Below, piece by piece: positions 35,881 to 45,880 of a stretch of DNA of 64,000 bases. Both the position numbers and the translations under genes were made by a program. Origin of the DNA: Fulvimonas sp. R45 (lineage in GTDB: Bacteria > Pseudomonadota > Gammaproteobacteria > Xanthomonadales > Rhodanobacteraceae); NCBI RefSeq assembly GCF_030504985.1, contig NZ_JASERU010000011.1, positions 1 through 64,000 on the forward strand, in the 5' to 3' direction. A model generated the notes under the pieces. The model worked only from the letters and a program-made list of their open reading frames with translations, did not search any database and had not been told where the DNA came from. Position 1 is the stretch's first letter. Every line of letters starts with the position of its first letter.

Positions 35881-36128
35881 TCGTGCCGGGCTGGGCATAA
35901 GCCTTGGACGGAACCGGGGTAAGCTGTGGATAATGCGTGCATGGCTTGGCGGAGGTTTTTATCCACAATCCGCGCACAACTTCCAAGCCGCGTGAAGCAC
36001 AGGTCTCGTTTCATGCAAGCTTTTGATTGCAAAAGGAAAACTTGCGTTTTCGGGTTATCCACTGCGCCAAAAGCAACCACCATAACGTCTTTTAAGAACA
36101 GAACAGCAGTGTAGGGGACGCCCAGACC
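35881..36128. other. Putative replication origin (oriC) between dnaA and dnaN
   Basis: A 248-bp non-coding stretch, clearly richer in A+T than its surroundings. It contains two perfect DnaA boxes in opposite orientation, TGTGGATAA at 35925-35933 and TTATCCACA at 35959-35967, and a one-mismatch box TTATCCACT at 36055-36063. The AT-rich run between (about 36010-36050, TTTTGATTGCAAAAGGAAAA) could be the unwinding element. Related Xanthomonas species have been reported to carry oriC in the dnaA-dnaN region; assignment here rests on the boxes and gene order. A short open frame crosses it but has no coding character. Confidence 0.7.
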
Positions 36129-37229
36129 ATGCAATTCAGCATCCAACGAGAAGTTTTGCTCAAGCCGCTGCAGCAGGTGGTCGGCGTGGTCGAACGCCGC
36201 CAGACTCTGCCCGTACTGGCCAATCTCCTGGTCCGGGTCGCCGACGGACGGGTCTCGCTGACCGGTACCGACCTGGAAGTCGAGATGGTCGCCGCCACTG
36301 ACGCCGAGAAGCTGGAAGACGGCGACATCACCATCCCGGCCCGCAAGCTGTTCGACATCGTGCGTGCGCTGCCGGACGGCGCCCGCATCGACCTCAAGCT
36401 CAACGGCGACCGCGTGGCGCTCAACGCCGGACGCAGCCGCTTCACCCTGGCGACCCTGCCGGCCAGCGAATTCCCCACCATCGACGAGATCGAACTGGTG
36501 GAGAAGGTGAGCCTGCCGGAAGACGTGCTGCGCGAGCTGATGGAGCGCACCGCCTTCGCCATGGCGAACCAGGACGTGCGCTACTACCTCAACGGCATGC
36601 TGCTGGACCTGCAGGAGCACACGTTGCGCTGCGTGGCCACCGACGGTCATCGACTGGCGCTGAAGGAAACCCGGCTGGACAGCTCGGTATCCACCCGCCG
36701 CCAGATCATCATCCCGCGCAAGGGCGTCAACGAGCTGATCGGCCTGTTCGAGACCGGCGAGGGCCAGGTGGAACTGGAGTTCGGCCGCAATCACCTGCGC
36801 GTGCGCCGCGGCGACGTGGTGTTCACTTCCAAGCTGATCGACGGCCGCTTCCCGGACTACGAAGCGGTGATCCCGCTTGGCGCCGACAAGCACGCCACGC
36901 TGGACCGCGAGGTGCTGCGCGGCGCACTGCAGCGTGCGGCGATCCTTTCCAACGAGAAGTACCGCGGGGTGAAGCTGGAGCTGTCCCCGGGCAAGCTGAA
37001 GATTGTGGCGCACAACCCGGAACAGGAAGAGGCCGTGGAGGAGGTCGAGGCGGAGACGGTGGTGTCCGACCTGGCCGTGGGCTTCAACGTGGGTTACCTG
37101 CTCGACGCTCTGGGTGCCCTGCGCGGCGACAAGGCGCGTTTGAGCCTGCGCGATGCGCAATCCAGCTGTCTGGTACAGGAAGAAGACAACGAGCAGTCGC
37201 GCCACGTGATCATGCCGTTGCGGCTCTGA
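36129..37229 (+). CDS. dnaN: DNA polymerase III beta sliding clamp
   Basis: 366-aa clamp that encircles DNA and tethers polymerase III. Three repeated domains are evident: MQFSIQREVLLKPLQQVVGVVERRQTLPVL begins domain 1, MANQDVRYYLNGMLLDL lies in domain 2, and domain 3 ends with the conserved C-terminus RHVIMPLRL. Length equals that of Escherichia coli. Followed by a strong hairpin before recF. Confidence 0.97.
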   Translation: MQFSIQREVLLKPLQQVVGVVERRQTLPVLANLLVRVADGRVSLTGTDLEVEMVAATDAEKLEDGDITIPARKLFDIVRALPDGARIDLKLNGDRVALNAGRSRFTLATLPASEFPTIDEIELVEKVSLPEDVLRELMERTAFAMANQDVRYYLNGMLLDLQEHTLRCVATDGHRLALKETRLDSSVSTRRQIIIPRKGVNELIGLFETGEGQVELEFGRNHLRVRRGDVVFTSKLIDGRFPDYEAVIPLGADKHATLDREVLRGALQRAAILSNEKYRGVKLELSPGKLKIVAHNPEQEEAVEEVEAETVVSDLAVGFNVGYLLDALGALRGDKARLSLRDAQSSCLVQEEDNEQSRHVIMPLRL

Positions 37230-37266
37230 CGCACGCGTGCTGCTCGCGCATCACGTTCGCACCCAG

Positions 37267-37298
37267 CAACGCCGGAACCGTCCGCGGTTCCGGCGTTG
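37267..37298 (+). terminator. Hairpin with 13-bp perfect stem between dnaN and recF
   Basis: CAACGCCGGAACC and GGTTCCGGCGTTG pair perfectly around the loop GTCCGC. It lies 37 nt after the dnaN stop and 21 nt before the recF ATG. Without a T-run it is likely to attenuate rather than fully stop transcription into recF. Confidence 0.55.
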
Positions 37299-37319
37299 CC
37301 GTATCCGGGGCTCGCGCGG

Positions 37320-38396
37320 ATGAGGCTGGAACGTCTGCGCATCCAGGGGCTGCGTTGTCTCGCCGATGCGGAACTGCAGCTGGGCGACGGGCTGCACATG
37401 CTGGCCGGCGCGAACGGGGCAGGGAAAACCAGCGTGCTGGAGGCGGCGTTTTTGTTGTCGCATGGTCGTTCCTTCCGTAGTGGCGCCCGGGACGCCTTGC
37501 TGCAGCGTGGCGCCGTCACGCTCAGCGTCTTCGGGGAATGGCGCCGCGCCGATGATCGCCTGCTCCGGCTGGGCCTGGGGCGCAATGGCAATCGCTGGGA
37601 AGCGCGCATCGACGGCGAGGGAGCCAACCTGGGTGAACTGGTACAGGCCTGTGCCGTGGTCTGCTTCGAGCCGGGCTCGCATGCGCTGATCGCAGGAAGC
37701 GCCGAGGAGCGTCGGCGCTTCCTGGATTGGGGGGTGTTCCACGTGGAACACGCGTTCCTGCCCGTCTGGCGACGCTACCAGCGCGCCCTCAAGCAGCGAA
37801 ACAGCCTGTTGCGCAGCTCGGATCCCGGCGACGATGCGCTGTTTGCACCCTGGGAGGCGGAGCTGGTCCAGTGCGCGCGGCAGATCGACGGTTGGCGCAG
37901 CGCCTACCTGCAGGCCTTGTCGCCACATCTCCAGCGGCAGGCAACCCGCCTGCTGCCTGAACTGGGGCCGCTCGAATGCCGCTACCGTCGCGGCTGGGCG
38001 GATGACCGGGATTTGGGCGAGGTCCTGGCCTCGCAGCGCGGCCGTGACGTGGGTCGGGGTCACACCGGGCAGGGCGCGCATCGTGCCGACTGGGCCATTG
38101 TCTTCGAGCAGGCCCCCATGCGCGAGCATCTCTCGCGCGGCCAGGAAAAGCTCACCGCGATGGCCTGCCTGTTGGCGCAGGCCGCCTTGTTCGCCGAACG
38201 GAACGGGGAATGGCCGTTGGTCTGCCTGGACGACTTGGCCTCGGAACTGGACGAGCCGCATCAGCACGCAGTGCTGGATCTCCTGCAATCCAGCGGTGCT
38301 CAAGTCCTGGTCACGGGCACCGACGTGCCCGCACCGATGCGCGGCCTGCCTGTCCGCGTGTTCCACGTGGAACACGGCCAGATCCTGCCGGCTTGA
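37320..38396 (+). CDS. recF: DNA replication and repair protein RecF
   Basis: 358-aa SMC-like ATPase that helps load RecA at gaps with RecO and RecR. Walker A GANGAGKTSVLEAAFLL near residue 30, the signature motif HLSRGQEKLTAMACLLAQA and Walker B WPLVCLDDLASELDE are complete. The start begins MRLERLRIQGLRCLADAEL. Unusually, the hexapeptide VFHVEH occurs twice, near residue 140 and near residue 348, because the DNA there is an identical 18-bp palindrome that looks like parS. Confidence 0.96.
   Translation: MRLERLRIQGLRCLADAELQLGDGLHMLAGANGAGKTSVLEAAFLLSHGRSFRSGARDALLQRGAVTLSVFGEWRRADDRLLRLGLGRNGNRWEARIDGEGANLGELVQACAVVCFEPGSHALIAGSAEERRRFLDWGVFHVEHAFLPVWRRYQRALKQRNSLLRSSDPGDDALFAPWEAELVQCARQIDGWRSAYLQALSPHLQRQATRLLPELGPLECRYRRGWADDRDLGEVLASQRGRDVGRGHTGQGAHRADWAIVFEQAPMREHLSRGQEKLTAMACLLAQAALFAERNGEWPLVCLDDLASELDEPHQHAVLDLLQSSGAQVLVTGTDVPAPMRGLPVRVFHVEHGQILPA
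37735..37750. other. parS-like ParB binding site 1, inside recF
   Basis: TGTTCCACGTGGAACA is a perfect 16-bp palindrome (18 bp with the flanking G and C) and has the parS core GTTCCACGTGGAAC known from Pseudomonas and relatives. It is about 1.7 kb from the putative origin. It encodes VFHVEH in RecF. Confidence 0.8.
38359..38374. other. parS-like ParB binding site 2, at the 3' end of recF
   Basis: Identical to the site at 37735-37750 over 18 bp (GTGTTCCACGTGGAACAC, 38358-38375), 624 bp further from the origin. It again encodes VFHVEH, eleven residues before the RecF C-terminus. Confidence 0.8.
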
Positions 38397-38418
38397 CCGA
38401 GGCGCCCGTCCGTCCTGA

Positions 38419-40941
<2,523 letters not shown>

Positions 40942-41464
40942 GAGCCTTATATGGACGCCTCCCGGCCTGGCAAGAGCCGCTTGGATGAGATGGAAGCCCG
41001 CGAGTAGCAGTCTTATATCCGGCCTGTGATGCAGGCCATGGCCTGCGGGCCCCGATGGATAGTCGCGGACTCACGCCTCATCTGTTCAAAGGGCTCGAGG
41101 TCCCCGGTGAGTGAGTCACGAAGTGGACGCCCGTCCACGACGGAGCGATGACGCCGGCCTGCGGGCCAACAGACCCGGCCCTCCGGGTTGGCCTCGCAGG
41201 GCCGCCATGCGGCAGCGCGCAGGCTTGGCCAGCCAGGCAGGCCGGCGCCACGCACTACCACCTGTCGGCCATGCGAGGCCAACGCGAGGTGCCTGGAGAT
41301 CGTGCACAGGCTCTGAGGCCGGCGCCCTGGCAGCGTGTTTCCCGCTGCGCCCGGTCCGGGGCGCAGCGGATGCCCCATTGCGACAAATCGCCGGCCGGCG
41401 CAGTCATCACGCCGCGCCCTCCGCGCTACCGACTGCGGACTACCGACTGCCGCATCGGAAATAC

Positions 41465-41480
41465 TAATACATTAATACAT
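41465..41480. repeat. Tandem 8-bp repeat TAATACAT x2
   Basis: Two perfect copies of TAATACAT stand head to tail in an AT-rich pocket about 225 bp upstream of the TPR gene. Each resembles a -10 hexamer. Purpose unknown. Confidence 0.5.
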
Positions 41481-41628
41481 TGGTCCATCCCCGGAGGCAG
41501 CCCGGGAGCCTGGATCGGGACGGGAGCATGCCTGTCACGGCAAGCATGTTGGCGCCAAGATGCGCGAGCGTACGGGAACTTTTCCGCAAGTAATTGATTT
41601 TAATGAAGCTTTAATGTCGCGCTGCGAC

Positions 41629-41658
41629 TTGTTATCGCGGGTCCGGTCAGGGTACTCT
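41629..41658 (+). promoter_or_regulatory. Possible promoter of the TPR-TonB operon
   Basis: TTGTTA (41629-41634) and TACTCT (41653-41658) are separated by 18 bp and end 46 bp before the ATG at 41705. Both hexamers are imperfect. Confidence 0.4.
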
Positions 41659-41704
41659 CAGAAATCCCCCGCACGCTTTGTGCGTGAAATCACAGAGGAA
41701 CGCC

Positions 41705-42997
41705 ATGAGACACGCTCCCTTGACCACGATGCTGACCGGCGCGGCGCTCGCCCTGGCCCTGGCCAGCACACCGGCGATGGCGCGCAGCCATCAGGACAAG
41801 GAGAAGGCGGCCTCGCAGTATCCCAACGCCACGCGCGCCGAGCCGAAGCTGGACCTCACCAGCGAGAAGGAGTCCAAGGCTCTCAACGAAGGCCTCGCGG
41901 CGGCCAACTCGGGCGACAAGGCCAAGGCTACCCAGCTGCTGCAGCCGATCATCGACGGCAGCAAGAGCAAGTACGCCAAGGCGCTGGCCCTGCAGGGCAT
42001 GGCCAGCCTCGCCTACAACCAGGGCGACCTGAAGGGCGCCATCAACCTGCTGCAGCAGGCGCTGGCCGACGGCGTGCTGCCGAACGATACCTACTTCCAG
42101 CTCGAGTACGAACTGGCCCAGTTCTACCTGGCCGACCAGCAGTACCAGCAGTCGATCGACACGGTGGAGAAGTGGCGCGCCGAGGGCAAGCGCGAGACCG
42201 CCGATTCCTATGCGCTGGAAGGCAACGCGTACTACCGCCTGCAGAAGTATCCCGAAGCGATCGCCGCGATCAAGAAGGCCGAGGCGGTGCCCGGCGCCCA
42301 GCCGAAGCCGTCGTGGAACCAGATCCTGATGGCCGCCTACGCCGAATCCGGGCAGAGCGACCAGGCCTCCCAGCTGGCGCAGCAGCAGCTTTCCAGCAAC
42401 CCCAACGATCCCGACGCCCTGAACAACGCCGTCGCCGTGCTGATGCAGGCGCAGAAGTATCCCGAGGCGATCAAGGTGATGGAGGACGCCCGCGCCAAGG
42501 GCAACCTCAAGACCGAGAAGGAATACGTCAACCTGGCCAAGCTGTACCTGATCACCGGCCAGAACTCGTCCTCCGATCCCAAGTCCTACGCCGACAAGGC
42601 CATCGCGGTGCTCGACGACGGCATGGGCAAGGGCGTGGTCACCTCCAGCTACGACAACTACAAGCTGCTGGGCGATGCCGCCTACATCGGCGGCGAGAAC
42701 GCCAAGGCCATCGACGCCTACAAGAAGGCAATCCCGATGGCCAAGGACGGTGAGGCTGCCGTGCGCGCCGGCCAGCTGCTGCTGTCCGAGAACAAGTACA
42801 GCGAGGCGAAGGGCCTGATCCAGCAGGGCATCGACAAGGGCGTGCAGCACACCGGCACGGCCTACATGCTGCTGGCCGAGGCCAAGCGCGGCCTGAAGGA
42901 CAAGGCGGGTGCGATCGCGGCCATGCACAAGGCCGAGCAGGACCCCTCGACCGCTAGCAAGGCCAAGGCCTGGCTGCAGAAAGCGGGCGCCGAATAA
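41705..42997 (+). CDS. Exported TPR protein linked to the TonB system
   Basis: 430-aa periplasmic protein. Residues 1-26 are a signal peptide (ending STPAMA). The rest is a series of about nine tetratricopeptide repeats, for example YAKALALQGMASLAYNQGDLKGAINLLQQAL and ADSYALEGNAYYRLQKYPEAIAAIKKAE. The closely spaced KYPEAIxxxxxA and YxxGENAKAIDAYKKAI units are classical TPR helices. It sits directly before tonB-exbB-exbD-exbD, an arrangement seen in Xanthomonadales, so it may interact with TonB or its receptors in the periplasm (inference). GAGGA precedes the ATG. tonB starts 202 bp later. Confidence 0.9.
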   Translation: MRHAPLTTMLTGAALALALASTPAMARSHQDKEKAASQYPNATRAEPKLDLTSEKESKALNEGLAAANSGDKAKATQLLQPIIDGSKSKYAKALALQGMASLAYNQGDLKGAINLLQQALADGVLPNDTYFQLEYELAQFYLADQQYQQSIDTVEKWRAEGKRETADSYALEGNAYYRLQKYPEAIAAIKKAEAVPGAQPKPSWNQILMAAYAESGQSDQASQLAQQQLSSNPNDPDALNNAVAVLMQAQKYPEAIKVMEDARAKGNLKTEKEYVNLAKLYLITGQNSSSDPKSYADKAIAVLDDGMGKGVVTSSYDNYKLLGDAAYIGGENAKAIDAYKKAIPMAKDGEAAVRAGQLLLSENKYSEAKGLIQQGIDKGVQHTGTAYMLLAEAKRGLKDKAGAIAAMHKAEQDPSTASKAKAWLQKAGAE

Positions 42998-43026
42998 GCG
43001 TATCCGGAAGCCTGGCGGCAGGGTCG

Positions 43027-43040
43027 AATGGACGTCCATT
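43027..43040. promoter_or_regulatory. 14-bp palindrome in the tonB leader
   Basis: AATGGACGTCCATT is perfectly self-complementary, and GTCGAA at 43023-43028 with TTCGAC at 43051-43056 can form a wider hairpin overlapping it. It lies between the TPR gene and tonB. It does not resemble a Fur box. It may be an operator or an mRNA structure. Confidence 0.35.
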
Positions 43041-43199
43041 TCTACGCCATTTCGACGCTATACAAACGCCATGGGCTGTTGTACCGTTGGTAAATTCCCG
43101 CATTGTCCAGTGGCAAATGTCATCCTCCGCGGATGTCCTTTGCCGACGGGTGCTGCGACCACGTCATTCCGCTGACTAGCTCCTGATCGAAAGTGACAG

Positions 43200-43859
43200 A
43201 TGGCCTCCAGTAACTCAAATTACGGTCCAAAGCCGTTCAGTTGGGGACGCACGATCGCCATCGCGTTCGCGATTGCTCTGCACGCGTTCGCGTTCCTCGT
43301 GCTGCTCGCCCCGGCTGGCCCGCCCAAGGCCCCGCATGTCAAGAAAGACCAGATCGTGCAGGTGAACTTCATCGAGCCGCCGCCGCCGCCTCCCCCGCCG
43401 CCGCCGCCGCCGCCGGAGCCGCCGAAGCAGCCGCCGCCGAAGATCATCAAGCAGGTGATCCCGCCGCCGCAGCCGCCACCGCCGGCCCCGCCGCCGCCGG
43501 TCACGGAGCAGTCGAACAACGCGGTGGCCGCGCCGCCGCCGGCGCCGCCGGCGCCGCCGGCCCCGCCGAGCGACATCACGGCCAGCGTGGATCTGAGCTA
43601 CCAGAGCCGGAATCCGCCCCGGTATCCGCCCCAGGCACTGCGCCAGCGCCACGAAGGCACGGTGACGCTGCTCGTGCTGGTGGCGGTGGATGGATCCGTC
43701 AAGGATGTGAAGGTAGAAAAGTCCAGCGGTTATCGCGAGCTGGATCGCGCGGCCATGGAGGCTGCACGTCGTTGGCGCTTCAACCCCGAGGTAAAGAACG
43801 GCAACAAGGTTGAAGGCTACGCTCGCGTGCCGGTCAGTTTCTCCCTCAACAACCTGTAA
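43200..43859 (+). CDS. tonB: TonB energy transducer
   Basis: 219-aa protein linking the proton motive force to outer-membrane receptors. One N-terminal transmembrane helix (TIAIAFAIALHAFAFLVLLA, with the His that contacts ExbB/ExbD), a rigid Pro-rich span from residue ~58 to ~125 with thirteen consecutive prolines, and a C-terminal TonB domain (PPRYPPQALRQRHEGTVTLLVLVAVDGSV, RAAMEAARRWRFNPEVKNGN). Promoter probably in the 202-bp gap upstream. Operon with exbB and two exbD genes. Confidence 0.95.
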   Translation: MASSNSNYGPKPFSWGRTIAIAFAIALHAFAFLVLLAPAGPPKAPHVKKDQIVQVNFIEPPPPPPPPPPPPPEPPKQPPPKIIKQVIPPPQPPPPAPPPPVTEQSNNAVAAPPPAPPAPPAPPSDITASVDLSYQSRNPPRYPPQALRQRHEGTVTLLVLVAVDGSVKDVKVEKSSGYRELDRAAMEAARRWRFNPEVKNGNKVEGYARVPVSFSLNNL

Positions 43860-43909
43860 TTCCGGTTACAGTCACTACAGTTCACGCTTGACTTCCCAAG
43901 GGTAGCGTT

Positions 43910-44665
43910 ATGTTCTTCTTCCAAGACACTCCTGTTTCCCCCTCCGCGGGCGCCAGCTCCGCCGCCGCCGCCATGCAGCAGATGAGCGTCGGCGAGTTCC
44001 TTCGCCACGAAGATCCGCTCGGCTGGGTGGTGGTCATCACGCTGTGCCTGATGTCCGTTTCCTCCTGGTACTTCATCATCGCCAACGCGATCCGCAACTC
44101 GATGGTGAAGAGCCGCGCCGACAAGGTCATCAACGGCTTCTGGAACAACCCCTCCACCCAGGACGCGATCCGTGAGCTGGAAGCCCAGCCCAAGAGCGAG
44201 CCGTTCTCGAAGATCGCACTCGACGCGGCCTCGGCCGTGGCGCACCACCAGCAGGCTTCGGCCGGCGGCGGCCGCCTGGCCGAGTCGCTGAGCCGCTCCG
44301 AGTTCATCGACCGCGCGCTGCGTCAGGCGGTGGACCGCGAGAGCCTGCGCCTCGAAGGCGGCATGACCCTGCTCGCCACGGTCGGCTCGGCCGCCCCGTT
44401 CGTGGGTCTGCTCGGTACGGTGTGGGGCATCTACCACGCACTGATCCGCATCTCCGCCTCGGGCAACGCCTCGATGGAAGCGGTGGCCGGCCCGGTGGGC
44501 GAGGCGCTGATCATGACCGCGTTCGGTCTGTTCGCCGCCATCCCGGCCGTGTTCGCCTACAACTTCTTCAGCCGCGCCAACCGCCTGACCTACGCCCGCT
44601 TCGACGAATTCGCGCATGACCTGCACGACTTCTTTGCCACGGGTTCGCGCGTCGAAGGCAAGTGA
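43910..44665 (+). CDS. exbB: ExbB, MotA/TolQ/ExbB proton channel subunit
   Basis: 251-aa inner-membrane protein forming the pentameric channel of the Ton motor. Three transmembrane segments: WVVVITLCLMSVSSWYFIIA near residue 42, ATVGSAAPFVGLLGTVWGIYHAL near residue 160 and ALIMTAFGLFAAIPAVFAYNFF near residue 205. The second helix carries the Thr that lines the channel. AAGGG upstream of the ATG. exbD follows after 11 nt. Confidence 0.95.
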   Translation: MFFFQDTPVSPSAGASSAAAAMQQMSVGEFLRHEDPLGWVVVITLCLMSVSSWYFIIANAIRNSMVKSRADKVINGFWNNPSTQDAIRELEAQPKSEPFSKIALDAASAVAHHQQASAGGGRLAESLSRSEFIDRALRQAVDRESLRLEGGMTLLATVGSAAPFVGLLGTVWGIYHALIRISASGNASMEAVAGPVGEALIMTAFGLFAAIPAVFAYNFFSRANRLTYARFDEFAHDLHDFFATGSRVEGK

Positions 44666-44676
44666 GGTACTGAATC

Positions 44677-45108
44677 ATGGCGATGAGTACCGGAGGCAAC
44701 GGCGGCGCGATGTCGGACATCAACGTCACGCCGCTCGTCGACGTGATGCTGGTGCTGCTGATCATCTTCATGATCACCGCGCCGCTGATGTCGCACACCG
44801 TGACGGTCACGCTGCCGAGCACCCATGAGGTGAAGCCGGACAACAACGGGCAGGGAGTGCCACCGGTCGACCTCGCCATCAAGGATGACGGCAGCATGTA
44901 CCTCAACGACAACCCGGTCACCGAGTCGGAGTTGAAGGCCAAGTTCGCCGTCTACGCCAGCATGTCGCCGCAGCCCGAGATGCAGGTGCGCGCGGCCAAG
45001 GACACGCAGTGGAAGATCGTCCGCAAGATGCTCGGCGAGGCGAAGAACGCCGGCATGGTGCACGTGGGCTTCATGACCACCCGACCCGCCGGCCAGGTGC
45101 AGGAGTAA
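44677..45108 (+). CDS. exbD: ExbD biopolymer transporter, first copy
   Basis: 143-aa subunit with one transmembrane helix near the N-terminus (NVTPLVDVMLVLLIIFMITAPLM) including the proton-carrying Asp in LVDVML. The periplasmic domain continues with VTVTLPSTHEVKP and the C-terminal globular part. Paired with a second, distinct exbD 4 nt downstream. In Xanthomonas campestris the corresponding pair is exbD1-exbD2. Confidence 0.94.
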   Translation: MAMSTGGNGGAMSDINVTPLVDVMLVLLIIFMITAPLMSHTVTVTLPSTHEVKPDNNGQGVPPVDLAIKDDGSMYLNDNPVTESELKAKFAVYASMSPQPEMQVRAAKDTQWKIVRKMLGEAKNAGMVHVGFMTTRPAGQVQE

Positions 45109-45112
45109 TCAC

Positions 45113-45523
45113 ATGGCGATGAGTACAGGCGGCAAGAAAGGCGCGATGTCGGACATCAACGTCACGCCGCTGGTCGACGTGCTGCTGGTGCTGCTGATCA
45201 TCTTCATGATCACCGCGCCGATCGTCACCCAGAAGGTGAAGATCGACCTGCCGCAGCCGAACCCGAACGTCCACAACCCGGACAATCCGAAAGAGCCCAT
45301 CCACCTCAAGATCGACCAGGGTGGACAGCTCTACTGGAACGACACGCCGGTGGACGAGCTCGGCATGCGGGCGCAGATGGCGGTGATCGCGCAGCAGGCC
45401 GACCAGCCCGAGATCCAGATCGACGGCAACGACAACGTGGCCTACGAGTACGTGGCGAAGGTGCTGGCCGACGCCAAGAGCTACAACCTGGTCAAGGTCG
45501 GTTTCACCGAAAGCGGCCAATAA
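45113..45523 (+). CDS. exbD: ExbD biopolymer transporter, second copy
   Basis: 136-aa ExbD paralogue. Its first 40 residues (MAMSTGGKKGAMSDINVTPL, then VDVLLVLLIIFMITAPIV) are nearly the same as in the first copy, but the periplasmic domain differs (KIDLPQPNPNVHNPDNPKEPIHLKI). The corresponding exbD2 of Xanthomonas campestris is reported to be dispensable for iron uptake but needed for other TonB-related traits in plants. AGGAG precedes the ATG. Ends at a strong terminator. Confidence 0.94.
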   Translation: MAMSTGGKKGAMSDINVTPLVDVLLVLLIIFMITAPIVTQKVKIDLPQPNPNVHNPDNPKEPIHLKIDQGGQLYWNDTPVDELGMRAQMAVIAQQADQPEIQIDGNDNVAYEYVAKVLADAKSYNLVKVGFTESGQ

Positions 45524-45553
45524 GCGCGCAAGCGCGGTTTCAAGCGTTACCCG

Positions 45554-45587
45554 CAACAACCCCCGCCTTGCGCGGGGGTTGTTGTTT
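45554..45587 (+). terminator. Intrinsic terminator of the TonB operon
   Basis: CAACAACCCCCGC and GCGGGGGTTGTTG form a 13-bp perfect stem around CTTGC, followed by TTTGTG. It lies 30 nt after the second exbD. Confidence 0.85.
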
Positions 45588-45880
45588 GTGGGGATGGCCG
45601 CACGATGGCGTCTTGCCTGGTCGCTGCCTTCACCCGCGTCTCGCATCCCGCTCGGAAATGGCTGCCGGCCAGCGTAGCCAAGATCCCCAAGCGGGTGTCG
45701 AAGCGGGTGACGTCTCCGCGTGCATCAGGGCGGCGGGTGAATCCCTCCTCTCCCTCTGGGAGAGGGTGCCGGCAGGCCGGAAAGGGTACGTCCGAAGCGC
45801 GGTGCGCAAGCTGCCGGGCCCACGCTACCCGCGAATCGCCCACCCGCGCTCGATGCGCACGAAAGCTGCGGGTCGCACGC
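45588..45880. other. Gap between the TonB operon and pdxJ, no gene seen
   Basis: About 290 bp without a credible gene. It contains a CTCTCCCTCTGGGAGAG hairpin near 45750 that resembles the left end of the family 2 repeats but lacks the other blocks. The two flanking genes are convergent, so no promoter is expected here. Confidence 0.5.

Larger units (their letters stand above)
40942..41704. other. 763-bp gene-free, structured intergenic region
   Basis: No open frame here has coding character. It holds a 16-bp perfect palindrome GCAGGCCATGGCCTGC (41031-41046), a 7-bp stem GTGGACG/CGTCCAC (41123-41138), a bulged 11-bp hairpin (41164-41193), an 11-bp direct repeat CTACCGACTGC (41426-41436 and 41440-41450) and the tandem octamer TAATACAT (41465-41480). 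The right end becomes AT-rich and carries the promoter of the TPR gene. It may encode a structured RNA or be the remains of an inserted element. Confidence 0.6.

Noticed and set aside
35926-36114. 62-codon open frame in the dnaA-dnaN interval
   Set aside because: It runs through the DnaA boxes, has no ribosome binding site and no coding bias; the interval is better explained as oriC.
41111-41597. Overlapping open frames in the gap after gyrB
   Set aside because: Several frames are open at once, translations are low in complexity and cross hairpins, and none has a convincing ribosome binding site.
40942-41704. A CRISPR array or tRNA cluster in the post-gyrB gap
   Set aside because: No regularly spaced repeats and no tRNA cloverleaf or CCA-type ends could be found; the direct repeats occur only twice.
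43380-43580. Proline-codon run in tonB as a simple-sequence repeat or frameshift error
   Set aside because: The frame stays open through the run, and a long Pro-rich spacer is normal for TonB.
45744-45768. A further family 2 repeat before pdxJ
   Set aside because: Only a short CTCTCCC/GGGAGAG hairpin is shared; the other diagnostic blocks are missing.
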